64,000 nt of DNA from Alkalimarinus sediminis (GTDB lineage: Bacteria; Pseudomonadota; Gammaproteobacteria; Pseudomonadales; Oleiphilaceae). Within the stretch, counting starts at the first letter, position 1. The number at the start of each line of letters is the position of its first letter. The notes below the pieces were generated by a model. That model saw nothing but the letters and a program-made list of their open reading frames with translations, was not told the DNA's origin and made no database searches. The position numbers and the translations under genes are program-made. Below, one piece after another: positions 34,948-44,295 of the stretch. The stretch spans positions 1,497,001 to 1,561,000 of the forward strand of contig NZ_CP101527.1 in the NCBI RefSeq assembly GCF_026427595.1. Reading direction: 5' to 3'.

Positions 34948-37188
34948 ATGATTCAGGAACAAACAGTTAAGCTAATCATTGAAGGGGCAGGGTGTTCCAG
35001 TTGTGTTGGCAAAATTGAAGGCGCGTTGAATAGTATTTCTGGGGTTACTGCGGCCGAGATGAATTTTGCTGAACGCAGTGTCTCTGTAGAAGGGTCAGCC
35101 CCCATCGATGATCTGATCAAAGCCGTTGAAAGCGTTGGTTATAACGCCATAAGCACGGAGGGTGTTTCAGAAGACGACTTGATGGACGAAAAAGAAGCCG
35201 CTGACTTTGCTTATTACAAGCGGCTAATACGGGAAATGACAATTGCCCTTACGCTTGGCGTACCTTTAATGGCATACAGCCTTATTGTAGGCGAAATGAC
35301 GGTCACAACCACAACAGAGCGTATAGTCTGGTTGATCATTGGCTTGCTCACGGCAGGCGTGATGTACTTCTCTGGTAAGCACTTCTATATAGGCGCGTGG
35401 AAATCATTTTGGAATCATAGCGCTAACATGGATACCCTAATTGCACTAGGGACCGGTACGGCATGGATTTATTCCATGGTTGTCGTTTTCTTCCCCGCAG
35501 CAGTACCTGATATGGCACGGCATGTCTACTTTGAAGCGACAGCAATGATAATTGGCCTTATTGATCTCGGACTGGCCTTAGAGCTTAAAGCGAGAGGGCG
35601 GACATCACAGGCGATCAAACGATTAATTGGTCTCCAAGCAAAGACTGCTAGAGTGATACGTGATGACAAAGAAATCGATATTCCAATAGAGAACGTTCTA
35701 TTAAATGATCACGTCCGTGTTCGCCCAGGTGAAAAAATCCCTGTAGATGGCATTGTTATTGACGGTCATACAGCGATAGACGAGTCAATGTTGACTGGTG
35801 AGCCGATGCCAGTTGAGAAAAAAACATCCGATGAAGTGGTCGCCGGTACCCTGAATAAAACAGGTTCGGTAGTATTTAAAGCAACGCGCGTTGGCAAAGA
35901 TACCGCACTTGCCCAAATTATCAATATGGTTAAACGCGCACAAAACTCCAAGCCCCCCATTGGAAGGCTGGCTGATATTATTTCGGCGTATTTCGTACCG
36001 GTAGTCATGATAATTGCAGTTGTAAGTGCTTTGGTGTGGTTGAATTTTGGGCCTGAACCCGCTGTTGCATTTGCCATTGTATCTGCAACAACGGTTCTCA
36101 TTATTGCTTGTCCTTGTGCACTAGGACTCGCTACACCGATGTCCGTAATGGTAGGGGTGGGTAAAGCAGCCGAAGCGGGTGTCTTAATACGTAATGGTGA
36201 GGCGTTACAAACAGCCTCTAAAATTACCGCTATGGTTCTTGATAAAACCGGCACGATCACATTAGGGGCACCAAAGGTAACAAGCATCCACTTGGTTCAT
36301 GCCAAAGAAAAGGACCGTGTGCTTGAACTTGCTGCAAGCCTGGAGGCTGGCTCAGAACATCCCTTGGCTATGTCTATTGTTGAGTCTGCCCAGGAGCAAG
36401 GTTTGTCCTTGTCTTCCGTTAAAAACTTCAAGGCAATTGCCGGGCATGGTGTGGAAGGAGTAGTGGAGGGGAAAGAGTTGCTGTTTGGTAACGAAAAGCT
36501 GATGCGGGACCACAGTGTTAACGTTAATGGTGCTGTAGATGTTGCACAACAAATGGCCGCCGAAGCAAACACTCCGATGTATTTTGCCGTGGATGGGGTA
36601 CTTGCTGCCATTATTGCAGTCTCCGACCCTATCAAAGAAGACTCTATCGAAGCGATCAAACGCCTTCAGAAAAATGGCATAAAAGTGGTGATGCTAACGG
36701 GAGACAATAGAGCAACAGCCAAAGCGGTTGCCAATAAAGTAGGAATTACCGAGTTCTTCGCAGAAGTATTACCGGAAGATAAATCGGATAAAGTCGCCGA
36801 GTTGCAAATGCAAGGTGAAGTCGTTGGCATGACCGGAGATGGAATCAATGATGCGCCTGCTTTAGCGTTAGCTAATGTCGGTTTTGCGATAGGCACAGGA
36901 ACTGACGTCGCTATTGAGAGCGCAGATATAACGCTAATGCGCGGTTCTCTTCATGGCTTGGCAGATGCCATAGCAGTAAGCAAAGCAACCCTACGTAATA
37001 TTAAACAGAACTTATTTGGCGCATTCATTTATAACGTAGCAGGCGTTCCGTTCGCAGCGGGCGTGTTGTACCCCTTCTTCGGTCTATTACTAAGCCCGGT
37101 TATCGCAGGGGCAGCAATGGCATTTTCTTCCGTCACGGTCGTAACAAATGCTAACCGGCTTCGTTTATTCAAGGCAAAGGAGCACTGA
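34948..37188 (+). CDS. copA: Cu(I)-translocating P-type ATPase
   Basis: A 746-residue P1B-1 ATPase. A single N-terminal heavy-metal domain carries GAGCSSCVG (residues about 11-19). Eight transmembrane helices are expected. The ion-path CPC is at 388-390 ([13 protein letters not shown]), the phosphorylated Asp432 lies in DKTGTIT, the TGES-like actuator motif reads LTGEPMPV, and the hinge is [11 protein letters not shown]. It exports Cu(I) from cytoplasm to periplasm. It heads a plus-strand operon running at least to the cytochrome c at 39.0 kb and is preceded by its own MerR-type promoter. A GGGAG ribosome-binding site precedes the ATG. Confidence 0.95.
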   Translation: MIQEQTVKLIIEGAGCSSCVGKIEGALNSISGVTAAEMNFAERSVSVEGSAPIDDLIKAVESVGYNAISTEGVSEDDLMDEKEAADFAYYKRLIREMTIALTLGVPLMAYSLIVGEMTVTTTTERIVWLIIGLLTAGVMYFSGKHFYIGAWKSFWNHSANMDTLIALGTGTAWIYSMVVVFFPAAVPDMARHVYFEATAMIIGLIDLGLALELKARGRTSQAIKRLIGLQAKTARVIRDDKEIDIPIENVLLNDHVRVRPGEKIPVDGIVIDGHTAIDESMLTGEPMPVEKKTSDEVVAGTLNKTGSVVFKATRVGKDTALAQIINMVKRAQNSKPPIGRLADIISAYFVPVVMIIAVVSALVWLNFGPEPAVAFAIVSATTVLIIACPCALGLATPMSVMVGVGKAAEAGVLIRNGEALQTASKITAMVLDKTGTITLGAPKVTSIHLVHAKEKDRVLELAASLEAGSEHPLAMSIVESAQEQGLSLSSVKNFKAIAGHGVEGVVEGKELLFGNEKLMRDHSVNVNGAVDVAQQMAAEANTPMYFAVDGVLAAIIAVSDPIKEDSIEAIKRLQKNGIKVVMLTGDNRATAKAVANKVGITEFFAEVLPEDKSDKVAELQMQGEVVGMTGDGINDAPALALANVGFAIGTGTDVAIESADITLMRGSLHGLADAIAVSKATLRNIKQNLFGAFIYNVAGVPFAAGVLYPFFGLLLSPVIAGAAMAFSSVTVVTNANRLRLFKAKEH

Positions 37189-37190
37189 TT

Positions 37191-37553
37191 ATGTTGATCA
37201 TAAATATTTTAGGAGCGCTTTTAATTCTTGGTATCGTCTGGTGGTTTTGGCTCTATAAACCTACCGGTGCCAGCGAAAACTCAAGCGATATGCTCGTGAC
37301 CGTCAAAAACGGTATTTACGAACCCGCTCGCCTAAGAATTCCGGCAGGGGAGGCTACGTCGATAAAATTCCTACGAGAAGAAGCGTCACCCTGTGCAGGC
37401 ACTGTCGTTTTTTCCGACCTGGAAATTAGTGAAGAATTACCCCTTAACAAACAAAAGACTATTCACTTACCTGCATTAACGCCAGGGACATATAGCTTCA
37501 CGTGCCAAATGCAAATGTACCGCGGTGAATTAATCGTTGACGACAAACCTTGA
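37191..37553 (+). CDS. Membrane-anchored cupredoxin-domain protein
   Basis: A 120-residue protein starting 2 bp after the copA stop. An N-terminal transmembrane anchor (about 3-20) precedes a cupredoxin-like domain with Cys in EEASPCAGTVVF and FTCQMQMYRG near the C-terminus. This motif set is that of the small cupredoxin domain often fused or adjacent to copper ATPases. It probably accepts copper on the periplasmic side from CopA. Confidence is high for the fold, moderate for the role. Confidence 0.82.
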   Translation: MLIINILGALLILGIVWWFWLYKPTGASENSSDMLVTVKNGIYEPARLRIPAGEATSIKFLREEASPCAGTVVFSDLEISEELPLNKQKTIHLPALTPGTYSFTCQMQMYRGELIVDDKP

Positions 37554-37570
37554 ATAAGGAGGATTGACCA

Positions 37571-37888
37571 ATGTCTTCAAAGCCATCATTTTGGTTTACC
37601 CCAAAGGGCGTTGCCGCCCTTGGTCTTATTGGTGCGACGAGCTATTTCCTGCTGATGGAGCATCGCCCGCACCTGTTCACTATTTTACCTTTTTTAATAT
37701 TCCTGCTGTGTCCATTAATGCATATATTCATGCATGGAGGACATGGAGGACATGGAGGACATGAAGCGAAGGACCATACCCGCTCAATAGACAGAGTTGA
37801 TAGGGACGACTATCTACGCGGATATGAAGACGCGCTGAAAGATAAGAAAGAAAAACGAACAGATAAGGATGACAACAATGCACGGTGA
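37571..37888 (+). CDS. DUF2933-type small membrane protein
   Basis: A 105-residue protein with two hydrophobic segments (about 11-27 and 34-52) separated by HRPH. A Gly/His tail follows (MHGGHGGHGGHE, from a 9-bp DNA repeat GGACATGGA at 37738-37761) and then a charged C-terminus. This is the layout of DUF2933 proteins, regular companions of copper-resistance genes. The His-rich segment could bind metal. A perfect AAGGAGG ribosome-binding site precedes the ATG. Its stop lies inside the next gene, so the two are coupled. Confidence 0.75.
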   Translation: MSSKPSFWFTPKGVAALGLIGATSYFLLMEHRPHLFTILPFLIFLLCPLMHIFMHGGHGGHGGHEAKDHTRSIDRVDRDDYLRGYEDALKDKKEKRTDKDDNNAR

Positions 37889-38540
37889 AAGTGATTACGG
37901 GCTGTGGATGTTAGTGATACTAAACTCGGCCATATTTATCTTTTTTGCGTTTAGCTTTGTAAAGCCAAAAACAAAATTGGATTGGAGAAGCCTAGGGGCA
38001 TTTTCAGCTTTTGTTGTAGCGTTATTTACTGAGATGTATGGATTTCCGCTCACCATTTACTTTTTATCTGGATGGTTAACGGAAAAATACCCCGGAGTCG
38101 ATTTTCTAAATCATGAGAATGGCCATTTACTACACACTATTTTTGGATTTGAGGGGAATGCTCATTTTGACCCGCTCCATATTATAAGTAATGTAGTGAT
38201 CGTACTGGGGTTCTTTTTGTTATCAAGCGCATGGAACGTTCTCCATCAAGCACAGCAATCGTTTTCTCTTGCCAAAACAGGGTGGTATGCGCGGTGTCGA
38301 CATCCCCAATATCTTGCATTCATCATGATTATGTTTGGTTTTTTGTTGCAGTGGCCCACCATACCAACAGTGGTGATGTTTCCCATTTTGGTCGTGGTAT
38401 ATATCAGACTTGCTTCACGGGAGGAACAGATGGCACTTCAGGAATTTGGCGACGAATACCGAGAATACGCCAAACATACACCGAGATTTATGCCAAAGAG
38501 AATAAACACAAGTACTAAAAAAGGAGCTTATGATGCGTAG
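37878..38540 (+). CDS. Isoprenylcysteine methyltransferase-like (ICMT/PEMT) membrane protein
   Basis: About 220 residues from ATG 37878, preferred to the ATG at 37869 because the AAGG ribosome-binding site fits it. It has five or six transmembrane segments. The family motif RHPQYLAF near residue 145 and the EEQMALQEFGDEYREYAKHTPRF segment near the C-terminus match the ICMT/phospholipid methyltransferase fold. The first 100 residues contain HENGHLLH and further His residues. Relatives recur in copper and metal operons with unknown substrate. It overlaps both neighbours, confirming the operon. Confidence 0.8.
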   Translation: MHGESDYGLWMLVILNSAIFIFFAFSFVKPKTKLDWRSLGAFSAFVVALFTEMYGFPLTIYFLSGWLTEKYPGVDFLNHENGHLLHTIFGFEGNAHFDPLHIISNVVIVLGFFLLSSAWNVLHQAQQSFSLAKTGWYARCRHPQYLAFIMIMFGFLLQWPTIPTVVMFPILVVVYIRLASREEQMALQEFGDEYREYAKHTPRFMPKRINTSTKKGAYDA

Positions 38541-39000
38541 CTCAATTAACAAAACAGGGCTGCTGACCACGTTTATCGTTGCTACGAGTGTATTAACAAC
38601 CGCTTGTTCAGATCAAGGGGCACCTTCTATTTCAGCTTCGAATGAAACAACTGGCCGATGGTATTCCGATCAGCAGGTGTTATTGGGAAAGCAGGTTTAT
38701 GACGCAAACTGCATCGATTGCCACAACCCCAAAGCCCGCGGCACCTTCAAGTGGAAACAGCCCTTAGAGGATGGAACCTACCCCCCACCACCACTCAATG
38801 GTTCTGCCCATGCATGGCACCACCCCATATCCGCATTGATGAAAACAATTAATGATGGCGGCATCGAAATAGGTGGAAAAATGCCGCCTTTCAGAGAGGT
38901 ATTGAAAGATGATGAAAAAGTTGCAGTCATCGCCTATTTCCAGAGTTTCTGGAACGATGAAATATATAGCCGCTGGCAACAAAGAAATCAACCGAAATAG
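38530..39000 (+). CDS. c-type cytochrome lipoprotein
   Basis: A 156-residue monoheme cytochrome. Signal peptide with lipobox (LTTAC, Cys about 26). The heme motif CIDCH lies near residue 60, and a likely axial Met in GGKMPPFREV near 118. It overlaps the methyltransferase-like gene by 11 bp. In other bacteria small cytochromes accompany this gene set; electron transfer to or from a copper protein is possible but not shown. A second ATG directly follows the first. Confidence 0.85.
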   Translation: MMRSSINKTGLLTTFIVATSVLTTACSDQGAPSISASNETTGRWYSDQQVLLGKQVYDANCIDCHNPKARGTFKWKQPLEDGTYPPPPLNGSAHAWHHPISALMKTINDGGIEIGGKMPPFREVLKDDEKVAVIAYFQSFWNDEIYSRWQQRNQPK

Positions 39001-39045
39001 AAAACTAACAGCTTTGAAAAGTAATGGAAATAGGAGCTATTTGCT

Positions 39046-39207
39046 ATGAATAAAAAAGATCACAAAGCCAGTGTAGACAAGACCTATTTGGTAAAACGTC
39101 ACCTTAAACTGGATGGAGAAGGTGATATTCCATGGGATCAAATTGAAAAAGAAATTGATCAATTAATGGGAATCGATGAAATTCATTTGGTTAAAGAAAA
39201 ACACTGA
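39046..39207 (+). CDS. Small ORF resembling the first half of a heavy-metal-associated domain
   Basis: 53 codons behind a clear TAGGAG ribosome-binding site, continuing the operon 45 bp after the cytochrome. The predicted order strand (TYLVKRHLKLDG), helix (PWDQIEKEIDQLMG), strand (IDEIHLVKEKH) is that of the first beta-alpha-beta half of an HMA fold, but the Cys pair is missing and the frame ends at TGA 39205. The second half may have been lost in the same event that removed the front of the barrel gene. Family assignment is a weak inference. Confidence 0.45.
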   Translation: MNKKDHKASVDKTYLVKRHLKLDGEGDIPWDQIEKEIDQLMGIDEIHLVKEKH

Positions 39208-40231
39208 AACGATTATCGGCCCAGAAGAAAACTATTGGTTGGACATTAATCGTTTAAGGCTAGGCTTATCTGAAAGCTGGGAAAACCTTGAAGTTGATAT
39301 TATTTACGATAACGAAATTCAGTTGGGCAGTTATCTTGATACGTTCCAATTTAGGCAATTTGCGGAGATGGATGACCACCGTTATTGGGATTTACAAGGA
39401 AACACCCTAGACAAGGATAATGTTTATGGCACTCACCAGCTCTATCGAGGAACCGTGCGAATGATTGGTGATAATGCCGACTTGAGAGTAGGACGACAGC
39501 AAATAAACTGGTCAACCGCAGTTATTTGGAATCCACTTGACCGGTTTAATCCTCTTAACCCTTTGCAACTAGAAAGAGACGAGCGAACAGGCGTTGATTC
39601 GGTACTACTTGACTATAATGTTCAGGACCTAAGTCGTTTGAGTATTGCTTATGCACCGCAACACGAATCGTCTGACTCATCTGCTGCAATTCGTTTTAAG
39701 AGCAATATTGATGTCGTTGACTGGTCCACGATGGTTGGTGAGTTCATTAATGAAAAAAAAATTGGACTGGGCCTTGCGGGGCAGGCTGGGCTGATTGGTT
39801 TACGGTCTGAAGTTGTTTTTAGCGATTCAGACAAAAGTGATGAGTATGTTGAGGTAGTATTAAGCGCAGACTACACCACTAATGCCGGGATTAAACTTGT
39901 TTTGGAGGGCTATTTTAACGGAGACGGCGTTTCAGAAACTTCACAATATCAGTTTAGTAATTTGCTCAATGGTCAAAAGTTGGGTTTGGCCAAACGCTAT
40001 TTGGGGGGCATTGTCAGTAAAGAGATAACGGCGTTAACGACCATAGAGCTGATTGCCATTGGGAACCTAGATGATCAGAGCCTGTTTTTCTATCCATCGG
40101 TAGAATATAACGTGCCAGGATTTGAGGATCTCTATATAAAGATCGGCGCTCAAATCTTTAATGGTAATGACGGTACAGAATACGGGTTCTTTAGTGACCT
40201 TTATTTCACAGAGCTGAAATATTATTTTTAG
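39176..40231 (+). pseudogene. Outer-membrane beta-barrel protein lacking its N-terminus and signal peptide
   Basis: A 351-codon frame of alternating amphipathic strands ending in a terminal aromatic (YYF), typical of outer-membrane barrels. The segment GRQQINWSTAVIWNPLDRFNPL resembles DUF1302- or porin-like proteins. The open frame begins at ATG 39176 inside the preceding small ORF, with a stop at 39164, and no signal peptide is available. As it stands the product could not reach the outer membrane. A deletion joining the small ORF to the body of the barrel gene near 39195-39210 explains both defects. Confidence 0.65.
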
Positions 40232-40285
40232 TGTAGTTATTCGATCATAATTTCGTCTTTCTTTAGCGGGTAATAAATTTGTTTG

Positions 40286-40990
40286 CTAGAACCAAACCCG
40301 AATACCTAATAGTGCCTCAACTTTTTCTGTTGACTCATTGGCTTCTCTTGAGAAGTCAGCGCTCTTACCTACCTTTTTGGACCAGTTAATACCAACATAA
40401 GGAGCAATTTCTCTCCGTATTTCATAGCGTAGCCGTAATCCCGTTTCGATATCAGATAAACCTGCCCCTGTATGGGTATCGATATCGTCTTTGGAATAAA
40501 AGTTCATTTCCAACTCTGGTGTGAGAATCAGTTGTTGGGTGAATAAAAACTCGTATTCGGCTTCAATACGTGCCCCCACTCGTCCGTGATTAGCGATAAA
40601 AATGGCGGAGTCTATTTCGAAAAAATAGGGGGCTACTCCCTGAAACCCTAATGCAAGCCAATGGCGATCAGGTGATGGTCTGATATCGCCTCGCCACCCG
40701 ATCTGAGCATCCCAGTAAGGGGCAATAGCGTGGCTATAGAGTAGCTGGACCTCCGACTCTTCTGTTTTGCTATTAGCATATTCGCCTTCACTTTTGATCC
40801 AGATTTTTTGTAAATCTTTGCCTATCCAGGCCTGTGCGTCCCATGCGGTAGTGTTGTCGTCTCCAATGTCACGAATTTCCAATTGATTAAGCATCACTTT
40901 GGTGAGAGTGGGGTCATCACTTACCTCTGCCATCGTTGGCAAAGAGCAAAGTAAGAGCCAGAAAGCGGGCACAGCTTTAATATTCTTCAT
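40286..40990 (-). CDS. pcoB: Copper-resistance outer-membrane protein CopB/PcoB
   Basis: A 234-residue outer-membrane protein of the CopB family. Signal peptide to about residue 21 (LPTMA), then antiparallel strands (DAQIGWRGDIRPSPDRHWLALGFQG is family-typical) and a terminal aromatic residue (VWF). The Met/His-rich N-terminal repeats of plasmid CopB proteins are absent, so this is a short form. It follows the multicopper oxidase by 9 bp on the minus strand and works with it in copper sequestration or export at the outer membrane. Confidence 0.9.
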   Translation of the reverse strand: MKNIKAVPAFWLLLCSLPTMAEVSDDPTLTKVMLNQLEIRDIGDDNTTAWDAQAWIGKDLQKIWIKSEGEYANSKTEESEVQLLYSHAIAPYWDAQIGWRGDIRPSPDRHWLALGFQGVAPYFFEIDSAIFIANHGRVGARIEAEYEFLFTQQLILTPELEMNFYSKDDIDTHTGAGLSDIETGLRLRYEIRREIAPYVGINWSKKVGKSADFSREANESTEKVEALLGIRVWF

Positions 40991-40999
40991 TACAATACC

Positions 41000-42793
41000 T
41001 TAGCTAACTATGACCTCCCGAAACATACCGGGCATGTGATATAGCAAATGGCAGTGGTAGGCCCAACGACCTATTGCATCGGCAGTAACGAGATAACTAA
41101 TTTTGGCGCCAGGTTGCACTATTATCGTGTGTTTGCGGGGAATATATTGGTCGTCACCGGTCTCCAGTTCACTCCACATACCATGAAGATGAATTGGGTG
41201 ATTCATCATCGTATCATTGACTAGGGTTATTCGAACACGCTCTCCAAATTTAAGCACCAGGGGTTCTGCATCAGCAAATTTAACCCCATTGATTGACCAC
41301 ATGTAACGGCTCATATTACCGGTTAAGTGTAACTCTAACTCTCTGCTTGGCTCCCGTTGATCTTTTGTTTCATAGAGGCTTTGAATATCTGCATAGGTTA
41401 ATACAGTACGGTCATACTTGGCTAAGTGGTTTCGTAAACCTACGCCAGGATCATTTAACCGGTGAGCAGGGGTATCAGCTCGCATATCCACATGAGGGCC
41501 AAATTCAGTGGGTGCATGAGAGATAGGCGTTGCGCTACCGTACCCTGCCTTGCCAGACCCCATCAAGTTACCTCCGTTCATCATCCCAGCGGATGCGGTG
41601 CTCATTTGATGTCCTTGGTGGCCGCCGTGGTTACCATGCAGGCCCATTCCCATGTCGAGATGGCTTAATGTAGGAGCTCGATCCATAGCCGGGATGCTGG
41701 CTTTCTGGTCCGGATGTGTGGTCAGCGTTCCTCTAGCATAACCCGAACGATCAATCGATTGAGCAAAGAGGGTGTAAGCTGTATCGCCTTCCGGTTCAAC
41801 AATAACATCATAGGTCTCGGCAACACCGATCCGGAACTCGTCAACTGAAACGGGTTGAATATACTGACCATCAGCGGCAACGACGGTCATTCTCAATCCC
41901 GGTATCCGCACATCAAAAAAGGTCATCGCTGATGCATTGATAAAACGTAGTCTGATTTTCTCGTTTTTATTGAATAATCCAACCCACCCATCGGTTGGAG
42001 AATAGCCATTCATCAAAAAGGTATAGGTATAGCCGGTTACGTCAGAAATATCTCGGTCACTCATCCGCATTTGGTTCCACATGCGACGATTGTTCCATGT
42101 GGTACTCAGTCCATTCTCCTTAGTGTCCTTGAGAAGGTCATTAACGGTTCTTTCCCTAAAATTATAGTAGTGGCTCATTTTTTTAAGATTTGAGTATACG
42201 TGCTCTGGTACTTCATCCGTCCAATCTGAAAGTAAAACAACATAATCACGATCATAAGAAAATGGCTCTGGCGCTATGGGGTCAATAATAATGGCACCGT
42301 ACATGCCAGTTTGTTCCTGAAACCCAGAATGACTGTGATACCAGTAAGTCCCGCTTTGATTAACATCGAACACATATTCGTAAACTTCCCCTGGCTTTAT
42401 TCCCTTAAAACTAAGACCAGGTACGCCATCCATGTTGGTAGGCAGTATAATTCCATGCCAATGAATTGAACTATCATCCGCAAGTTGATTGGCCACCCTA
42501 AGAGTCACTCGCTCACCTTCTTTCCAACGTAACACTGGTGCAGGGATCGAATTATTGACCGTAGTAGCGATTATGTCCTCGCCGGTAAAATTGACTGGTT
42601 GGTATCCGATATTTAGATTAAATCGGTTTCCTTGGAGTATGGTAGGTTTTGAGACCAATACGGAGTTTTTTGCAGATGCAATATTGGAGAGAGGGGGGAT
42701 ACCGAGTAGCACACCTCCAGCAGCAACCCCGGTAACAAATCGACGCCTAGAAATTGCAGGAAAGGCACCTTGAATGAAGCTTTTATTCTTCAT
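41000..42793 (-). CDS. pcoA: Copper-resistance multicopper oxidase CopA/PcoA
   Basis: A 597-residue periplasmic oxidase. TAT signal ISRRRFVTGVAAGG near residues 15-28. Copper ligands: HWHG (about 112-115), GTYWYHSHSG (about 148-157), HPIHLHG and HCHLLYHMPGMF near the C-terminus. A Met/His/Gly-rich loop (MGMGLHGNHGGHQGHQMS and following, about 382-415) probably binds extra copper. It oxidises Cu(I) to less toxic Cu(II). First gene of a two-gene minus-strand unit with copB, convergent with the copA ATPase operon. Confidence 0.95.
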   Translation of the reverse strand: MKNKSFIQGAFPAISRRRFVTGVAAGGVLLGIPPLSNIASAKNSVLVSKPTILQGNRFNLNIGYQPVNFTGEDIIATTVNNSIPAPVLRWKEGERVTLRVANQLADDSSIHWHGIILPTNMDGVPGLSFKGIKPGEVYEYVFDVNQSGTYWYHSHSGFQEQTGMYGAIIIDPIAPEPFSYDRDYVVLLSDWTDEVPEHVYSNLKKMSHYYNFRERTVNDLLKDTKENGLSTTWNNRRMWNQMRMSDRDISDVTGYTYTFLMNGYSPTDGWVGLFNKNEKIRLRFINASAMTFFDVRIPGLRMTVVAADGQYIQPVSVDEFRIGVAETYDVIVEPEGDTAYTLFAQSIDRSGYARGTLTTHPDQKASIPAMDRAPTLSHLDMGMGLHGNHGGHQGHQMSTASAGMMNGGNLMGSGKAGYGSATPISHAPTEFGPHVDMRADTPAHRLNDPGVGLRNHLAKYDRTVLTYADIQSLYETKDQREPSRELELHLTGNMSRYMWSINGVKFADAEPLVLKFGERVRITLVNDTMMNHPIHLHGMWSELETGDDQYIPRKHTIIVQPGAKISYLVTADAIGRWAYHCHLLYHMPGMFREVIVS

Positions 42794-42912
42794 ATGAGGT
42801 CTCTTGGCTTATCTACATTAAGGCAAGAATGGCAATGTCATTGAGATTAGATTTTGTTCAATTAACTGCTATGACCTACCAAAATTGAATCTACTTGCTA
42901 TCAATATAGCAG

Positions 42913-42940
42913 AAAAAAAAGCCTCCGTTTGAAGGAGGCT
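42913..42940 (-). terminator. Terminator of the small His-rich protein genes
   Basis: GCCTCC and GGAGGC pair around a 7-base loop; on the minus strand the stem is followed by eight T residues. It sits 17 bp after the stop of the gene at 42957. Confidence 0.9.
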
Positions 42941-42956
42941 GATTTATTTGTACCTA

Positions 42957-43256
42957 CTAGTTACTACCCACATTAGTTCGCTTATGGTCTGCTGCCATAT
43001 GCTCGCTGTGAGAAGGCATTGCATGAGGTGAGTGACTTACATCGGCATTTAATTTACTATTGTTGGCGTCATCAAATAACCAGCGTTTATGTTCAGCCGC
43101 AGTGTGGTCCATATCTGATGCCCTAGGATCCCCATGCTGTAGATGAACCGTTTGGATTTTTTCAAGCTTCTTTTCCCAAAGGTTTCCTCCCTCCGCTAGT
43201 GCACCAATTGAAACAGTAAGTAGAAATGTTGCAGTAATCGCTGTAATAGTTTTCAT
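42957..43256 (-). CDS. Small exported His-rich protein, paralogue 1
   Basis: 99 residues. Signal peptide to about residue 22 (GALA), then a His/Asp/Asn-rich mature part with HLQHGDPRASDMDHTA, KRWLFDDANNSK and HMAADHKR. It is a tandem paralogue of the gene just upstream: KRWLFDDANNS, DVSH, HMA-DHKR and VGSN are shared in order. No known family recognised. Placement among copper genes and the spacing of His and Met suggest periplasmic copper binding; this is inference. A GAGG ribosome-binding site precedes the ATG and a strong terminator follows. Confidence 0.7.
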   Translation of the reverse strand: MKTITAITATFLLTVSIGALAEGGNLWEKKLEKIQTVHLQHGDPRASDMDHTAAEHKRWLFDDANNSKLNADVSHSPHAMPSHSEHMAADHKRTNVGSN

Positions 43257-43291
43257 TTTTTATACCTCAATAATTTAATGTCAGTGTAAAT

Positions 43292-43591
43292 TTAGTTGCT
43301 TCCAACACTCATACGTTTATGGTCCGAGGCCATATGGCCCATGTGTGTACGCAATGCAGCGGGGGGGTGACTGACATCATCGTCTATAGGGCTGTTATTT
43401 GCGTCATCAAATAACCAGCGTTTGTGCTGAACTGCAGTATGGTTCATTTCTTTAGCCGTAGGTGCTCCATGATGAAGATGAGGTGTGGATACTTGTAAGA
43501 CTTTTTCTTCCCACTGTTTGCCCCCATCAGCAAACGCGGACATTGATAGAGTTAAAATTAAGATGCTAGTGATTGCAGTAAATTTAAACAT
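43292..43591 (-). CDS. Small exported His-rich protein, paralogue 2
   Basis: 99 residues from the ATG at 43591, which has a GAGGAT ribosome-binding site and gives exactly the length of the paralogue (the frame is open to 43621). Signal peptide to about residue 22, then STPHLHHGAPTAKEMNHTA, KRWLFDDANNSP and HMGHMASDHKR. It lies 35 bp upstream of paralogue 1 in the same transcript. The two are likely products of a tandem duplication that has since diverged. Role unknown, copper link by context. Confidence 0.7.
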   Translation of the reverse strand: MFKFTAITSILILTLSMSAFADGGKQWEEKVLQVSTPHLHHGAPTAKEMNHTAVQHKRWLFDDANNSPIDDDVSHPPAALRTHMGHMASDHKRMSVGSN

Positions 43592-43706
43592 AGGTATATC
43601 CTCACGATATATAATAACCAAGTATTTTTATCTTTGACTTTTAAAGTAACAGCTCAAGCAATACCTAACTGGTAGCAGTATCCAGAGCTTCTGACTTGGG
43701 GATGAT

Positions 43707-44090
43707 TTAAGCGCGAGGGGGTCTGATCTCTTTGTCGAGATAGGCGAAGAAAAAACGATCGATATAAAATGATTGATAGGTGCTGCCAACTTCAATTTTC
43801 TCTGGCATCAGAGTGAATACGGCAGCACATAACATACAACCACCACAATGGAGAAGTGATTGGTTGTCTGGGCAATGATTTGTTGATGAAGTGCTTACAT
43901 CACGGTCCTGGTCAGTGCTTTGCTTCTGTAGATGGTTGCCGTGATAGGCCTGATTAAGTGGACCAGTTTCAGCCACTAAAACTTGATTGATTGGATCAAA
44001 ACTTTCGGCCACAGCAAGCTGGCTAGATGAAGCCAAGAGCATCATCAGTACCAGAATGTGTAAAATTAGTGTTGATTGCCGTTCAATCAT
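43707..44090 (-). CDS. Small exported Cys/His protein (CopL/DUF2946-like placement)
   Basis: A 127-residue protein. Signal peptide to about residue 28. The mature part has a Cys cluster HCPDN...LHCGGCMLCAAV near residues 74-92, followed by a C-terminal SFYIDRFFFAYLDKEIRPPRA segment. The arrangement recalls small exported metal-related proteins at copper loci such as DUF2946/CopL, but similarity is weak. It is divergent from the transporter fragment at 44.3 kb and upstream of the two His-rich paralogues. Confidence 0.55.
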   Translation of the reverse strand: MIERQSTLILHILVLMMLLASSSQLAVAESFDPINQVLVAETGPLNQAYHGNHLQKQSTDQDRDVSTSSTNHCPDNQSLLHCGGCMLCAAVFTLMPEKIEVGSTYQSFYIDRFFFAYLDKEIRPPRA

Positions 44091-44174
44091 TTTATATTTG
44101 CCTTCGTATTTATGTGAAATACAAATTACTACCTACAAAAAACTACTCAGAAGAAGGTTCTGTTAAGAAATATA

Positions 44175-44197
44175 GACCTGTGTGCACGGCACAGGTC
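44175..44197. promoter_or_regulatory. Perfect inverted repeat in a divergent promoter region
   Basis: GACCTGTG (44175-44182) and CACAGGTC (44190-44197) around TGCACGG, between the divergent genes at 44090 and 44296. An operator or a hairpin; a T-rich stretch follows at 44212-44228. Confidence 0.4.
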
Positions 44198-44295
44198 AAG
44201 AGCAATCTGCATTTTTTTTCTTTTTTCTTGTCCTGGAGTTAACTCTAAGTCGTAAAGTAACAATAGATAGTCATTTTGATAGGAGCACTTAGGCC

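Noticed and set aside
35766-36287. 173-codon minus-strand frame
   Set aside because: It is antisense to the conserved core of the copper ATPase and is low-complexity in Ala, Ile and Thr.
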